Notes: a model not told the origin generated them from the letters alone. A stretch of 64,000 bases of DNA from Martinezella tropici (GCF_003287875.1 NZ_QMKK01000019.1:49494-113493); one strand, 5' to 3'; numbered from the stretch's first letter, positions 43,679-52,816 are shown. A program made the numbers and translations.

Positions 43679-45184
43679 TTACGTGCCGCAGAAGGTCTGC
43701 AGCACGCGCTCGCTCGGCAGCGGAGGTTCGGCATAGGGTGCGAAGGCAGGCTGGTCGTCATAGGGTGTCGCAAGCACCTTCAGCAATGCCTCGAACAGGG
43801 AAAAATCACCGTCTTCGGCGGCGGCTTCGATCGCTTGCTCGATTCGGTGATTGCGGGGAATGAAGACCGGATTGACCCTGCGCATCGTTGCCGCGCGCGT
43901 CGTCGGCGTTTGAGGATCGCGGCTAAGGCGCTCACGCCAGCGTTCGAGCCACGGCGCCGTCGATTGCGGATCGCTGAAGGTAGCGGCAAAATCGCCGGCG
44001 TCCTCATCCACGGCGAGGGCGGCAAGCCGGCGAAACGCGAGCGTGAAATCCGCGCCTTGCTGCTGCATCGTCGCCAGCAGCGACTGGATCAGGTCCAGAT
44101 CGCCGTCCTCCTCGCTTGCAAGGCCGATCTTGGCGCGCATGCCGGCAAGCCAATAGGCCTGGAAGCGTTCGCCATAGGCCTTGATGATGGTGTTCGCCAG
44201 ATCGATCGCCGTATCGACGGACGGGTCGATCAGCGGGATGAGCGTCTCGCCGAGGCGCGCGAGATTCCATTGGCCGATCGCCGGCTGGTTGGCATAGGCA
44301 TAGCGGCCATTGCGGTCGATGGATGAAAAAACGGTCGCCGGATCATAGGCATCCATAAAGGCGCAGGGACCGAAATCGATCGTCTCGCCCGAGACCGTCA
44401 TATTGTCGGTGTTCATCACGCCATGGATGAAACCGACATGCAGCCAGCGCGCGATCAGAGACGCTTGCCGCTCCGCCACGGCTTCCAGCAGGACGAGATA
44501 GGGATTCTTGCGGTCTCGAATCTCGGGATAGTGCCGGGCAATGACGTAATCCGCCAAGGCCCGCACGCTCTCCGTATCGCCTCGCGCCGCAAAGAACTGG
44601 AAGGTGCCGACGCGAATATGACTCGCCGCTACCCGCGTAAACACTGCACCCGGCAGCACTTCCTCGCGATAGACAGGTTCTCCGGTCGTCACGGCGGCAA
44701 GCGCTCGCGTCGTCGGGATGCCGAGCGCGTGCATCGCCTCGCTGACGATATATTCGCGCAGGACCGGGCCGAGCGCGGCGCGCCCGTCGCCGCGGCGGGA
44801 AAACGGCGTCGGTCCCGACCCCTTGAGCTGGATGTCGCGGCGTCTGCCGTTCCGATCCTTCACCTCGCCAAGCAGGATCGCGCGTCCGTCGCCGAGCTGC
44901 GGCACGAAATTGCCGAACTGATGGCCGGCATAAGCCATGGCGATCGGCTGCGATCCCGGCAGCAGCTCGTTTCCGGAAAAGATCGCCGCCGCATTTTGCT
45001 TCAGCGCCTCCACATCCAGCCCGAGCTCCCGTGCCAGCACCTCGTTGAATTTGATCAGCTGCGGTGCGGCGACCGGGGTCGGCGTCTGATCCGCGAAAAA
45101 CTGCGGCGGCAGGCACGCGTAGCTGTTGTCGAAGGCGACCGTCGGCGCCCGAAGGGCGGTATCATCGTGAAGAGGAGAGCTCAT
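43679..45184 (-). CDS. selO: Protein adenylyltransferase SelO (YdiU family)
   Basis: 501 residues. The pseudokinase-fold signatures are AMAYAGHQFGNFVPQLGDGRAILLGE, DIQLKGSGPTPFSRRGDGRAALGPVLREYIVSEAMHALGIPTTRALA, and HGVMNTDNMTVSGETIDFGPCAFMD (the metal-binding segment). SelO transfers AMP from ATP to protein hydroxyl groups and takes part in redox stress responses. The C-terminal selenocysteine or cysteine of eukaryotic SelO appears here as a cysteine in the final residues (LQTFCGT). It stands alone between the serine-rich gene and ParD. Confidence 0.93.
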   Translation of the reverse strand: MSSPLHDDTALRAPTVAFDNSYACLPPQFFADQTPTPVAAPQLIKFNEVLARELGLDVEALKQNAAAIFSGNELLPGSQPIAMAYAGHQFGNFVPQLGDGRAILLGEVKDRNGRRRDIQLKGSGPTPFSRRGDGRAALGPVLREYIVSEAMHALGIPTTRALAAVTTGEPVYREEVLPGAVFTRVAASHIRVGTFQFFAARGDTESVRALADYVIARHYPEIRDRKNPYLVLLEAVAERQASLIARWLHVGFIHGVMNTDNMTVSGETIDFGPCAFMDAYDPATVFSSIDRNGRYAYANQPAIGQWNLARLGETLIPLIDPSVDTAIDLANTIIKAYGERFQAYWLAGMRAKIGLASEEDGDLDLIQSLLATMQQQGADFTLAFRRLAALAVDEDAGDFAATFSDPQSTAPWLERWRERLSRDPQTPTTRAATMRRVNPVFIPRNHRIEQAIEAAAEDGDFSLFEALLKVLATPYDDQPAFAPYAEPPLPSERVLQTFCGT

Positions 45185-45233
45185 GTCCCTAAGGTAGGGG
45201 CGACAGTGAGGCAGCGCAAGGCGCCTGCTCCGG

Positions 45234-45267
45234 GTAGGAAATCATCCTACTTTATCCTACCGGATAA
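45234..45267 (+). promoter_or_regulatory. Tandem inverted repeats upstream of parD
   Basis: GTAGGA-AATCA-TCCTAC (45234-45250) and TTATCC-TACC-GGATAA (45252-45267) are two perfect inverted repeats in series, 12 bases before the ParD ATG. They are the likely autoregulatory operator of the ParD/ParE complex and probably overlap its promoter. Confidence 0.65.
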
Positions 45268-45279
45268 GAGAATTCTGCG

Positions 45280-45540
45280 ATGAAAGAGAAACTGAGCATT
45301 TCGCTCCCCAGTGAAATGGTGGCTGCGATCAAGGCGCGCGTCGATGCGGGTAGCTATGCCTCTACGAGCGAGGTGTTACGGGCGGCAGTCCGGGTCTGGC
45401 TAAGGGAAGAAGAGGAATATCAGCAGCGGATCGCAGGGATCAGGCAAAAGGTTGCCGCGTCCTTGGATGATCCTCGGCCAAACCTGAGCGGACACGACGT
45501 AAAACAGCGCCTTGATGCTTTTTTTGACAAGCGTCGGTAG
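45280..45540 (+). CDS. parD: ParD-like antitoxin (ribbon-helix-helix)
   Basis: 86 residues. The N-terminal ribbon-helix-helix is KLSISLPSEMVAAIKARVDAGSYASTSEVLRAAVRVWLREEEEY. The C-terminal part (IRQKVAASLDDPRPNLSGHDVKQRLDAFFDKRR) binds the toxin. It pairs with the ParE-like gene three bases downstream. It belongs to the type II addiction-antitoxin class, with autoregulation through the inverted repeats upstream. Confidence 0.92.
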   Translation: MKEKLSISLPSEMVAAIKARVDAGSYASTSEVLRAAVRVWLREEEEYQQRIAGIRQKVAASLDDPRPNLSGHDVKQRLDAFFDKRR

Positions 45541-45543
45541 ATC

Positions 45544-45855
45544 ATGGAGCGATATGCGGTCGAGTATCGCCCGGAGGCCATGGAAAATCTGCTTGAAATC
45601 GCAGCTAACGTGTTCGAGCTAAGTCAGAATATCAGAACAGCGGAGGGATATATTGGCCGTATCTATGCGCGTTGTGAAAAGATCGGTGATGCACCGTTCG
45701 GAGGCGTTGCTCGAGACGACCTAGGTACCGGCATTCGTATGGCGGTTCTCGAAAAGAGCGTCGTCATCCTTTACACCGTCGCCGAAAATACAGGTCTGGA
45801 TCACCATATCTTCTTCGGAAGCAGAGACTACGCAACGCTTGTGGAGCGCTCCTAG
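45544..45855 (+). CDS. parE: ParE-like toxin (RelE/ParE superfamily)
   Basis: 103 residues. YAVEYRPEAMENLLEIAANVFELSQNIRTAEGYIGRIYARCEKI and GIRMAVLEKSVVILYTVAENTGLDHHIFFGSRDYATL follow the RelE/ParE toxin fold. ParE proteins usually poison DNA gyrase, and RelE relatives cleave mRNA; this sequence is nearer ParE. The ATG lies three bases after the ParD stop, so translation is coupled. The 3' end overlaps the convergent DUF1697 gene by four bases. Confidence 0.92.
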   Translation: MERYAVEYRPEAMENLLEIAANVFELSQNIRTAEGYIGRIYARCEKIGDAPFGGVARDDLGTGIRMAVLEKSVVILYTVAENTGLDHHIFFGSRDYATLVERS

Positions 45856-46373
45856 TCTTCCTCCAGCTCCCGCGCCATCTCCGCAAGCTTGCGCACGGTA
45901 TTGAGATTTCTCGACGTTCCCGCCTTCAGCGCCGGCAGCTTCAGCTTCGAGCGGCCCGAGCCATCGGGATAATGTACATAGATTTCGCGGCCGGCGACGC
46001 GCACTTCTTCGCCGCCGGGCGCGACGAGCTTGTCCAGTGCATCCTTCGGTGCCTCATCTTGCAGGAAGGTCACCAGTAGGTAGTTCGGCTTGGCGTGCGG
46101 GAAGGGCGAATGTTCCGCTGCCCTTTCCAGCGCTTCACGGTTGCGCAGGATCACGCCCGGAGACTTGCCCATCTTGGCCGCCAGCGCCGTTTCAAGCCGA
46201 GCCTGCACCGTTGCCTCGTCCTCCTCGGCGCAGAAGACCACATTGCCGCTCTGGATGTAGGTGCGCACATCCTTGAAGCCGATCTCTTCGCAGAGCGTCT
46301 TGAGATCGGCCATGGACAGCATGCCGGTGCCGCCGACATTGACGGCACGCAGCAGGGCGACGAACACGGCCAT
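45852..46373 (-). CDS. DUF1697 family protein
   Basis: 173 residues. The start VFVALLRAVNVGGTGMLSMADLKTLCEEIGFKDVRTYIQSGNVVFCAEEDE is the DUF1697 signature. YVHYPDGSGRSKLKLPALKAGTSRNLNTVRKLAEMARE is its C-terminus. The function is not known. Its neighbour upstream on the same strand is the oligopeptidase B gene, 21 bases away, so the two may be cotranscribed. Confidence 0.9.
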   Translation of the reverse strand: MAVFVALLRAVNVGGTGMLSMADLKTLCEEIGFKDVRTYIQSGNVVFCAEEDEATVQARLETALAAKMGKSPGVILRNREALERAAEHSPFPHAKPNYLLVTFLQDEAPKDALDKLVAPGGEEVRVAGREIYVHYPDGSGRSKLKLPALKAGTSRNLNTVRKLAEMARELEED

Positions 46374-46394
46374 GGCTTCCTCCCGCAGTTCGGC

Positions 46395-48488
46395 TTACAT
46401 CTTCTCGGCAACCTTGACGGCGAAGGCGTATTCGAACGCGACTTCCTCCAGGCGCTGGAAGCGACCGGAAGCGCCCCCATGGCCGGCATCCATGTTGGTC
46501 TTCAGCAGGATGGGCGCGTCGCTCGTCGTCTTCTCGCGCAGCTTGGCGACCCACTTCGCCGGTTCCCAATAGGTGACGCGCGGGTCGGTGAGGCCGCCGA
46601 GCGCGAGGATCGGCGGGTAGGGCTTCTCGCCGACATTGTCATAGGGGCTGTAGGCGGCGATCTGCTCGTACTCTTCCTTGCTTTCGATCGGGTTGCCCCA
46701 TTCCGGCCATTCCGGCGGCGTCAGCGGCAAGGTGTCGTCGAGCATGGTGTTGAGCACGTCGACGAAGGGCACGGCGGCGATGATGCCGGCGAATTTTTCC
46801 GGCGCCATGTTGGCGACGGCTCCCATCAGCATGCCGCCAGCCGATCCGCCTTCGGCGATGATCTTCGCGTAAGAGGTGAACTTCTGCTGATTCAAATAGT
46901 CGGCTGCGGCGATGAAGTCCTTGAAGGTATTGGTCTTCTTTTCCATCTTGCCGTCTTCGTACCAGGCAAAACCCTTGTCCTTGCCGCCGCGGATATGGGC
47001 GATGGCATAGACGAAGCCGCGATCGGCGAGCGACAGGCAATTGGTGTTGAAGCCGGCCGGGATGGTAACCCCGTAGGCGCCGTAGCCATAGAGAAGGCAG
47101 GGGGCTGAGCCGTCGAGAGGCGTATCCTTGCGATAGAGCAGCGTCACCGGCACTCTCTCGCCATCCCAGGCAGGGGCAAAGACGCGGCGCGTCACGTAGT
47201 CGGCCGGATTATGGCCAGAGGGCACTTCCTGCGTCTTCAGCAAGGTGCGCTCGCGCGTCACCATATTGTAGTCGTAAAGCTGGCTCGGCGTCGTCATCGA
47301 CGAATAGGAGAACCGGATGACATCCGTGTCGTATTCCGCCGCACCCTGCAGGCCGAGCGCATAGGCCTCCTCCTCGAAAGCGATTGCATGTTCCTCGCCA
47401 GTGCGGCGATCGCGGATGATGATGCGCGGCAGGCCATCCTTGCGCTCCAGCCAGAGGAGATGACGGGCATAGGCGAGGTGGCTGAGGATCAGCGTGCCCG
47501 GCTTGTGGGGCACGATCTCGCGCCAGTTCTCCTTACCCGGCGCCTTCGCCGGCGCCTCCATGATCTTGAAATCCTTGGCGTCGCCGTCGTTGGTGAGAAT
47601 GTAGAAGACGTCGCCGCCTTCGGTGATCTCATATTCGATCTCCGTTTCGCGCTCGGCGACGATCTTGGGCTCGGCGGTCAGGTCGGAGGTCGGGATGATG
47701 CGATATTCGCTGGTCTCGTGATCGTGAATGTCGATGAAGATGTAGTCGTCCAGCAGCGAGCCGCCGACGCCCATGAAGAAACCTGGATCCTCCTCCTCAT
47801 AGACAAGCCGGTCGTCCGACTGCGGCGTGCCGATGATGTGATGGAAGATCTTCGAGGGGCGATGGTTTTCGTCCTGCAGCGTGTAGAAGAAGCTCTTGCC
47901 ATCGGGCGCCCAGACGGCATCGCCGCCGGTATTCTCGATCACGTCGGCAAGGTCCTCGCCGGTCTCGAAGTTGCGGATCTTCAGCGTGAAATATTCCGAA
48001 CCCTTGTCGTCATAGCCCCAGATGCCGTGGCTGTGATCGGAGGAATGATCGAGGCCGGAGAGGCGGAAATAGGACTTTCCTTCATTCTCCTTGTCGCCGT
48101 TCAATAGCAGCTTGCGGTCGCCGCCGTTGCGCGGCTCGCGGAAAAAATGGGGCTGCTCGCCTCCGGTGACGAAAAGCGTGCCGTAGGCGTAGGGGCCGTC
48201 CTTCATCGGGATCGAGCTGTCATCCTCCTTGATGCGTCCCTTCATCTCGGCGAAGAGAACCTTCTGCAGTTCCTTCGTGTCCGCCATCGCGGCGTTCATG
48301 TAGGCGTTCTCAGCCTCCAGATGCGCCCGGATTTCCGGTGCCAGGATCGACGGATCCTTGAACATCGCCTGCCAGTTATCAGCGCGCAGCCAGGCATAAT
48401 CGTCGGTGCGGGCAATGCCGTGACGTGTATCCGTAAACGGCTTTTTCTCGGCGACGGGCGGAGTGGGAAGATTTTTGAAAACTGGCAC
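46395..48488 (-). CDS. ptrB: Oligopeptidase B (S9 family serine peptidase)
   Basis: 697 residues. The N-terminal beta-propeller covers about residues 65-400, followed by the alpha/beta hydrolase domain. The nucleophile is in IIAEGGSAGGMLMGAVANM, and the histidine in MDAGHGGASGRFQRLEE at the C-terminus. PCLLYGYGAYGVTIPAGFN and AIAHIRGGKDKGFAWYEDGKM are typical. It cleaves short peptides after basic residues in the cytoplasm. GTG 48488 (PVFKNLPTPPVAEKKP) matches the family start; the frame is open 27 codons upstream. Confidence 0.93.
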   Translation of the reverse strand: MPVFKNLPTPPVAEKKPFTDTRHGIARTDDYAWLRADNWQAMFKDPSILAPEIRAHLEAENAYMNAAMADTKELQKVLFAEMKGRIKEDDSSIPMKDGPYAYGTLFVTGGEQPHFFREPRNGGDRKLLLNGDKENEGKSYFRLSGLDHSSDHSHGIWGYDDKGSEYFTLKIRNFETGEDLADVIENTGGDAVWAPDGKSFFYTLQDENHRPSKIFHHIIGTPQSDDRLVYEEEDPGFFMGVGGSLLDDYIFIDIHDHETSEYRIIPTSDLTAEPKIVAERETEIEYEITEGGDVFYILTNDGDAKDFKIMEAPAKAPGKENWREIVPHKPGTLILSHLAYARHLLWLERKDGLPRIIIRDRRTGEEHAIAFEEEAYALGLQGAAEYDTDVIRFSYSSMTTPSQLYDYNMVTRERTLLKTQEVPSGHNPADYVTRRVFAPAWDGERVPVTLLYRKDTPLDGSAPCLLYGYGAYGVTIPAGFNTNCLSLADRGFVYAIAHIRGGKDKGFAWYEDGKMEKKTNTFKDFIAAADYLNQQKFTSYAKIIAEGGSAGGMLMGAVANMAPEKFAGIIAAVPFVDVLNTMLDDTLPLTPPEWPEWGNPIESKEEYEQIAAYSPYDNVGEKPYPPILALGGLTDPRVTYWEPAKWVAKLREKTTSDAPILLKTNMDAGHGGASGRFQRLEEVAFEYAFAVKVAEKM

Positions 48489-48771
48489 GAGAGCACTTTC
48501 TCTGGTGTGAAAGTCGAATGTGAAGAGAAGAGAGAAATAGAGGGCAGCGACCTTGGGTTCAAGCGGCAAGTCCGCTCCTCAAGCTTCATGCAAGCCGTCG
48601 TCATTAATCTCGATCGAACAGGCGGCTCCTGGCATGAATGGCGCGCTGCCTTGATGAGACCACATTCTTTATCGAAGTCGGCATACAGTGCGTCGACATG
48701 AAGGCGATCAAGACCTTCCCCGATGAAACCGGCGCACTCAAAATCCAAAACAATGCAAGGGACCGGTCTTC

Positions 48772-49161
48772 ATGCTGAAACTCTTAGCCATCCTTATTCC
48801 ATTGGCGTCAGTCGCTAACTGCGCCTTCGCCGTCGATTCGGCCATCAAGAAGCAGTTGGAGAAACTCGACCCCTCGGAGCGGATGGAGCAGGCATGCGAT
48901 GCCGAAGCCATGAAGCGTATCGGCACGGACAAGACGGGTTTCAAGCCGGACAAGGTGATCGCGTATACTTTCGGCGATCCCGATATGAAGCCGGATGCCA
49001 TGAATGCGCCCGGCGCGGTTTTCCGCAGCAAGGGTGACTGGTACCACCTCTCCTACACATGCGTAACCGGCCCGCAGCATATTCATGTTCGGGATCTGAG
49101 CTACCAGATCGGCGACAAGGTGCCGCGCGAGGCCTGGCAGCAACATTATCTCTACGACTGA
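48772..49161 (+). CDS. DUF930-like secreted protein
   Basis: 129 residues. A signal peptide (MLKLLAILIPLASVANCAFA) indicates export to the periplasm. The mature part KLDPSERMEQACDAEAMKRIGTDKTGFKPDKVIAYTFGDPDMKPDAMNAPGAVFRSKGDWYHLSYTC matches the DUF930 pattern as I recall it. The function is unknown. The 283-base gap upstream (48489-48771) holds no other gene I can support. A GC hairpin follows the stop. Confidence 0.82.
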   Translation: MLKLLAILIPLASVANCAFAVDSAIKKQLEKLDPSERMEQACDAEAMKRIGTDKTGFKPDKVIAYTFGDPDMKPDAMNAPGAVFRSKGDWYHLSYTCVTGPQHIHVRDLSYQIGDKVPREAWQQHYLYD

Positions 49162-49168
49162 GCGTTTC

Positions 49169-49191
49169 GGCCCCGTAAGACTGCCGGGGCC
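49169..49191. terminator. GC-rich hairpin after the DUF930-like gene
   Basis: GGCCCCG (49169-49175) pairs with CGGGGCC (49185-49191) eight bases after the stop. There is no T-tract, so termination is possible but not assured. Confidence 0.4.
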
Positions 49192-49235
49192 ACGACGTTC
49201 CATCTTGATGTCGCAGCGGCACGATGCGTCGAACG

Positions 49236-49568
49236 CTATCGCCGTCTCCGGGATTCGACGCGGGTGAGCTCCGACAGGATATGCTCCTGCACGTCGATCG
49301 GCTGACGGCAGACGGCATCTGTCAGGTCGCGCAGCGTCGCCCTCAGGCTGTGAAGCTGATCCACCAGATCCATGACGACATCGACGCCGGGTTCGTTGAG
49401 CCCCATTGCTCTGTCGAGATCGAGGATCAGTCGGCCGCGCGCGATATCGGCCTCGCGAAAATTCCGTCCCTGATCCGTCTCTTCCGGCACCAGCCAACCC
49501 TCTGAGATCCAGACTTCCAGCACGGAGGTCTCGATTTGGAGGTGCAGTCGAAACTCGCTCTCGTTCAT
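49236..49568 (-). CDS. cbpM: Chaperone modulator CbpM
   Basis: 110 residues. Its MerR-like helical part includes LHLQIETSVLEVWISEGWLVPEETDQGRNFREADIARGRLILDLDRAMGLNEPGVDVVMDLVDQLHSLR, the CbpM pattern. CbpM binds the J domain of CbpA and inhibits its co-chaperone and DNA-binding activities. It starts four bases after the cbpA stop region, so the pair is an operon with cbpA first. Confidence 0.9.
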   Translation of the reverse strand: MNESEFRLHLQIETSVLEVWISEGWLVPEETDQGRNFREADIARGRLILDLDRAMGLNEPGVDVVMDLVDQLHSLRATLRDLTDAVCRQPIDVQEHILSELTRVESRRRR

Positions 49569-49571
49569 CGC

Positions 49572-50483
49572 TTATCCTCCCATGGACTTTCTGGGATCTT
49601 GTGCCTTGCCCGCCTCCCATTCGGAAACGAAGCGTGTCAGTTCGGGATCCGGCGTCTCCGGCAGGACGACCTTCAGGGTGACATAGGCGTCGCCGTTTTC
49701 CTTGCCGCGCACGGGTGCGCCCTTGCCCTTCAGGCGCAGCACCTTGCCCGTATTGGAGTTCGGAGCGAGGGTAACGGTAACCGCGCCGGACGGCGTCGGA
49801 ACCCGGATCTTGCCGCCGAGCACTGCTTCCGACAGCGAGATCGGCAGTTCCATCCGGATATCGTCGCCATCGCGGGTATAGAAGCGATGCGGCCGGACAT
49901 GCACCGCGATCAGCGCATCGCCGGCAGCCCCGCCGCCGAAGCCGGGATCTCCCTTGCCCTTGAGGCGAAGCGTCTGGCCGTCGCGCGTGCCGGGCGGGAT
50001 CTGGACGTCGAGCGCCGGCCCGTCGGGCAGGCTGATCTGTTTCTTCACGCCGTTGATGGCGTCAAGGAAATCGACCTCCATCGTATAGTGACGGTCTTGA
50101 CCCTGCATTTTCGTTTGGCCCCGGCTGCGCCGCGAGAAGAAACTGGAAAATATGTCGTCGGCATCGCCGAAATCGGCAAAGCCGCCGGCATTCTGATAGC
50201 GGCCACGCTGGCCTTCATTCGCTGCATAATCACGGTAATAGTTGCGCGGTGCCTGCTCGGCGCCGCTGCTGTCGATCTCGCCGCGGTCGAACCGCGCACG
50301 CTTCTCCTCGTCGCCAAGAATGCCATAGGCTGCCGAGGCCTCCTTGAACTTGTCCTCGGCCTGCTTGTCGCCGGGGTTGAGATCGGGATGCAGCTTCTTG
50401 GCAAGCTTGCGGTAGGCGCTTTGAATATCCTTTTGCGGAGCGTCCCGCTTCACGCCCAGAACTTCATAGGGATCGCGACTCAT
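49572..50483 (-). CDS. cbpA: DnaJ-like co-chaperone CbpA
   Basis: 303 residues. The J domain (MSRDPYEVLGVKRDAPQKDIQSAYRKLAKKLHPDLNPGDKQAEDKFKEASAAYGIL) has the HPD motif that stimulates DnaK. A glycine- and arginine-rich linker with GRYQNAGGFADFGDADDIFSSFF follows, then the C-terminal substrate-binding domains (DGPALDVQIPPGTRDGQTLRLKGKGDPG and VTLAPNSNTGKVLRLKGKGAP). There is no zinc finger, as in CbpA. The CbpM modulator gene follows directly. Confidence 0.94.
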   Translation of the reverse strand: MSRDPYEVLGVKRDAPQKDIQSAYRKLAKKLHPDLNPGDKQAEDKFKEASAAYGILGDEEKRARFDRGEIDSSGAEQAPRNYYRDYAANEGQRGRYQNAGGFADFGDADDIFSSFFSRRSRGQTKMQGQDRHYTMEVDFLDAINGVKKQISLPDGPALDVQIPPGTRDGQTLRLKGKGDPGFGGGAAGDALIAVHVRPHRFYTRDGDDIRMELPISLSEAVLGGKIRVPTPSGAVTVTLAPNSNTGKVLRLKGKGAPVRGKENGDAYVTLKVVLPETPDPELTRFVSEWEAGKAQDPRKSMGG

Positions 50484-50743
50484 GCATGTCTCTCTTTGGG
50501 AGCAGGGAAAAATATGCAGATAGTGCTACGGCAACCTCATATCAATCGTAGCACAGACGACACCTGGTTGAAGTCCGCACTTGGAGGCTTTCATGTCCGG
50601 CGCATTTGTGCTGTGAAATGAGCCGAGCGACGCCGGTTTGCCATATTTCCGGCGTGTTGCCGGATGATGGCGGCGTTGCAGCTGACATGATCATCATTCG
50701 GCCGCCCGATTTCGTTTGTTTGATCCACCCGGTGGTCGCCTCG

Positions 50744-51535
50744 ATGAAACGCCTGTTGCCGACATTCATGCTTCTGCTTGCCGCGCGAGCCGTCCTTGCC
50801 GCGCAGACCGAGCAGCCGCCTGCCGGCTGGCCGCAACTGCCGCCTAAGGCGCCGCCGTCGAACACCAGGCTTGTCGAGCCGCATCTGCACGTCGATCGGG
50901 CGGGCAAGGGCGCGCCCCGCATCGCGCTCACCTTCGACGCCTGCATGGGCAAGACCGATCCACGCATTCTCAGCACCCTTGTCGATCAGCGCATCCCGGC
51001 GACGATCTTCGTCACCGCGCGTTGGCTGCGCACCAACCCCGACGCATTGAAGGTCTTCCTGGCCAACCCCGATCTCTTCGAACTGGAAAATCACGGGCAG
51101 AACCATATCCCGGCCGTCGACATTCCGACCAAGGTTTATGGCATCCCCGCCGCCGGCTCGCCTCAGGCTGTCGCGCAGGAAGTCAAGGGCGGCGCCGAGG
51201 CGATGATCGCGGCCGGAATTCCGCAGCCGCGTTGGTTCCGCGGCGCGACCGCGAAATACAGCCCTTCCGCCATCGCGCAGATCCGCGGCATGGGCTATCG
51301 AGTTGCCGGCTATTCGGTGAACGGCGACAGCGGCTCGCTGCTGCCGGCCAAGATGGTGGAGAAGCAATATGCCTCCGCCAAGGACGGCGATGTCATTATC
51401 TCCCACATCAACCAGCCGACGCATGCGGCGGGTGAGGGGGTCGCGGCCAGTATTCTTGCGCTGAAGGCGAAGGGCGTGGAGTTCGTTCGCCTGCAGGATA
51501 TCTCCGAAAAGGGTGACGACGGGACGACGAATTGA
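50744..51535 (+). CDS. Polysaccharide deacetylase-like periplasmic protein
   Basis: 263 residues. The start MKRLLPTFMLLLAARAVLA is a signal peptide. The NodB-homology core begins IALTFDACMGKTDPRILSTLVDQRIPATIFVTARWLRTNP (DA instead of the usual DD), followed by LENHGQNHIPA and later WFRGATAKYSPSAIAQIRGMGYRVAGYSVNGDS and GDVIISHINQPTHAAGEGV. The family de-N-acetylates chitin, peptidoglycan or other glycans. The second aspartate is absent and the HxxxH site is altered, so activity is uncertain. ATG 50744 gives the signal peptide; the frame is open 46 codons upstream. Confidence 0.82.
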   Translation: MKRLLPTFMLLLAARAVLAAQTEQPPAGWPQLPPKAPPSNTRLVEPHLHVDRAGKGAPRIALTFDACMGKTDPRILSTLVDQRIPATIFVTARWLRTNPDALKVFLANPDLFELENHGQNHIPAVDIPTKVYGIPAAGSPQAVAQEVKGGAEAMIAAGIPQPRWFRGATAKYSPSAIAQIRGMGYRVAGYSVNGDSGSLLPAKMVEKQYASAKDGDVIISHINQPTHAAGEGVAASILALKAKGVEFVRLQDISEKGDDGTTN

Positions 51536-51548
51536 GGAGTTAAAGGGC

Positions 51549-52718
51549 TTAACCCGGCAATTGCGGCTGGACCTTTTCCTCGATGAATAGCTCTTCGACG
51601 ACGGTCATGACGATCAGCGACAGCGGCAGGGCCAGCATGGCGCCGACGGCACCCCACATCCATGTCCAGAAGAGGATGGCAAGAAAGACGACGAAGGGAT
51701 TGATCTCCCATTGCCGGCCCATGATTGCGGGGAAAACGAGGTTTTCGACCGCCAGATGCACGGCGAAAAACGCGATGGCGGGCGCGAGGCCGAAGATGAT
51801 GTCGGAATGCGTGACGATACCGGCAATCGCCAATGCAATCGTCATCGTCGTGATGCCGAGGAACGGAATGAAGCTCGAAACGAAAGCGAAGGCGCCCCAT
51901 AGCACCGGCACGCTTAAGCCGCCGACATAGGCGATAACAGTCATGGCAACGCCTATTCCCGCATAGATCAGCGAGGCTGTCGCAAAATAGAAGCCGAGCA
52001 CCTGTTCCACCGCATTCAGGATCCGGATCGTGGTCAGCCGCGACGCGTGGGTGGAGAAGGCCAGAATGATCGTCTTGCGCAGGCTCACCCTGCCGGCAAG
52101 AAACAGCAGCAATGCAGCGAAGAAAATCAGGATTTGCACGATGGCCGGTGTCAGGCTGGTCGACACGACATGCAGGACATTGCCGCTGTTTTCCAAAAGG
52201 GTGCTGATCGACATCGGACCGCCCTGAAGGCTTTCGGACGACACATGCAGCCATCTGAACCTATCGAGGTAGGGCATCAGTCGGTCGGAGGTGCGCTGAA
52301 AGAAGTCAGGCGCTTCCTGGGCGAGTTTGCCGACCGGTCCGGCAAGCGCGTTGATGACGAGGAAGATGACCAACGCCACGGCCGAAGACAGGAGCATGGC
52401 GTTCAGGACGCGGGGCACGCCGAGCTTGCTGAGCTTTTCCGCCGCCAGCCCGAGGATCATGCCGACGACGACCGCGAGCGTTACCGGGATGAGGATCAGT
52501 GACATCATGTAGACGCCGGCCAAGGCCAGGATAAGGAAGATTCCTATGGTCGCCCAGGATGCGGCGATGTCGAGCCTGCCACGCATCGATCCGTGGGAAA
52601 TGTCGAAAATATTGTCGTCGTCGCGCTCATCTTGAGATGTGTTGCGTTCTGCGTCGGTCCTGCCTTCGCATGTAACCGTTGTTTCCGATCGCGTGGTAAC
52701 GACTTTATCGACTTCCAT
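51549..52718 (-). CDS. AI-2E family (PerM-like) membrane transporter
   Basis: 389 residues. An N-terminal charged stretch of about 50 residues (many D, E, T) precedes eight predicted membrane segments, starting WATIGIFLILALAGVYMMSLILIPVTLAVVVGMILG. The C-terminal GLAPAIAFFAVHLAVENLVFPAIMGRQWEINPFVVFLAILFWTWMWGAVGAMLALPLSLIVMTVVEEL is characteristic. Members include the TqsA quorum-signal exporter and Na+/H+-exchanging relatives; the substrate here is unknown. Starts at 52718 (ATG) or 52727 (GTG) are both possible. Confidence 0.87.
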   Translation of the reverse strand: MEVDKVVTTRSETTVTCEGRTDAERNTSQDERDDDNIFDISHGSMRGRLDIAASWATIGIFLILALAGVYMMSLILIPVTLAVVVGMILGLAAEKLSKLGVPRVLNAMLLSSAVALVIFLVINALAGPVGKLAQEAPDFFQRTSDRLMPYLDRFRWLHVSSESLQGGPMSISTLLENSGNVLHVVSTSLTPAIVQILIFFAALLLFLAGRVSLRKTIILAFSTHASRLTTIRILNAVEQVLGFYFATASLIYAGIGVAMTVIAYVGGLSVPVLWGAFAFVSSFIPFLGITTMTIALAIAGIVTHSDIIFGLAPAIAFFAVHLAVENLVFPAIMGRQWEINPFVVFLAILFWTWMWGAVGAMLALPLSLIVMTVVEELFIEEKVQPQLPG

Positions 52719-52762
52719 GCCCTGCACGTTCCCAGAGGCACAATCGCCTCGCTACTCCAACG

Positions 52763-52794
52763 CGAAAAGCCCGTTCCGGTTCCGCAACGGGCTT
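52763..52794 (-). terminator. Rho-independent terminator of the ring-cleavage VOC gene
   Basis: AAGCCCGTT (52767-52775) pairs with AACGGGCTT (52786-52794). Read on the minus strand the stem is followed by TTCGC with a short T run. It lies 23 bases beyond the VOC gene stop. Confidence 0.7.
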
Positions 52795-52816
52795 ACGTGA
52801 TAGCGATTTGGGCAGA

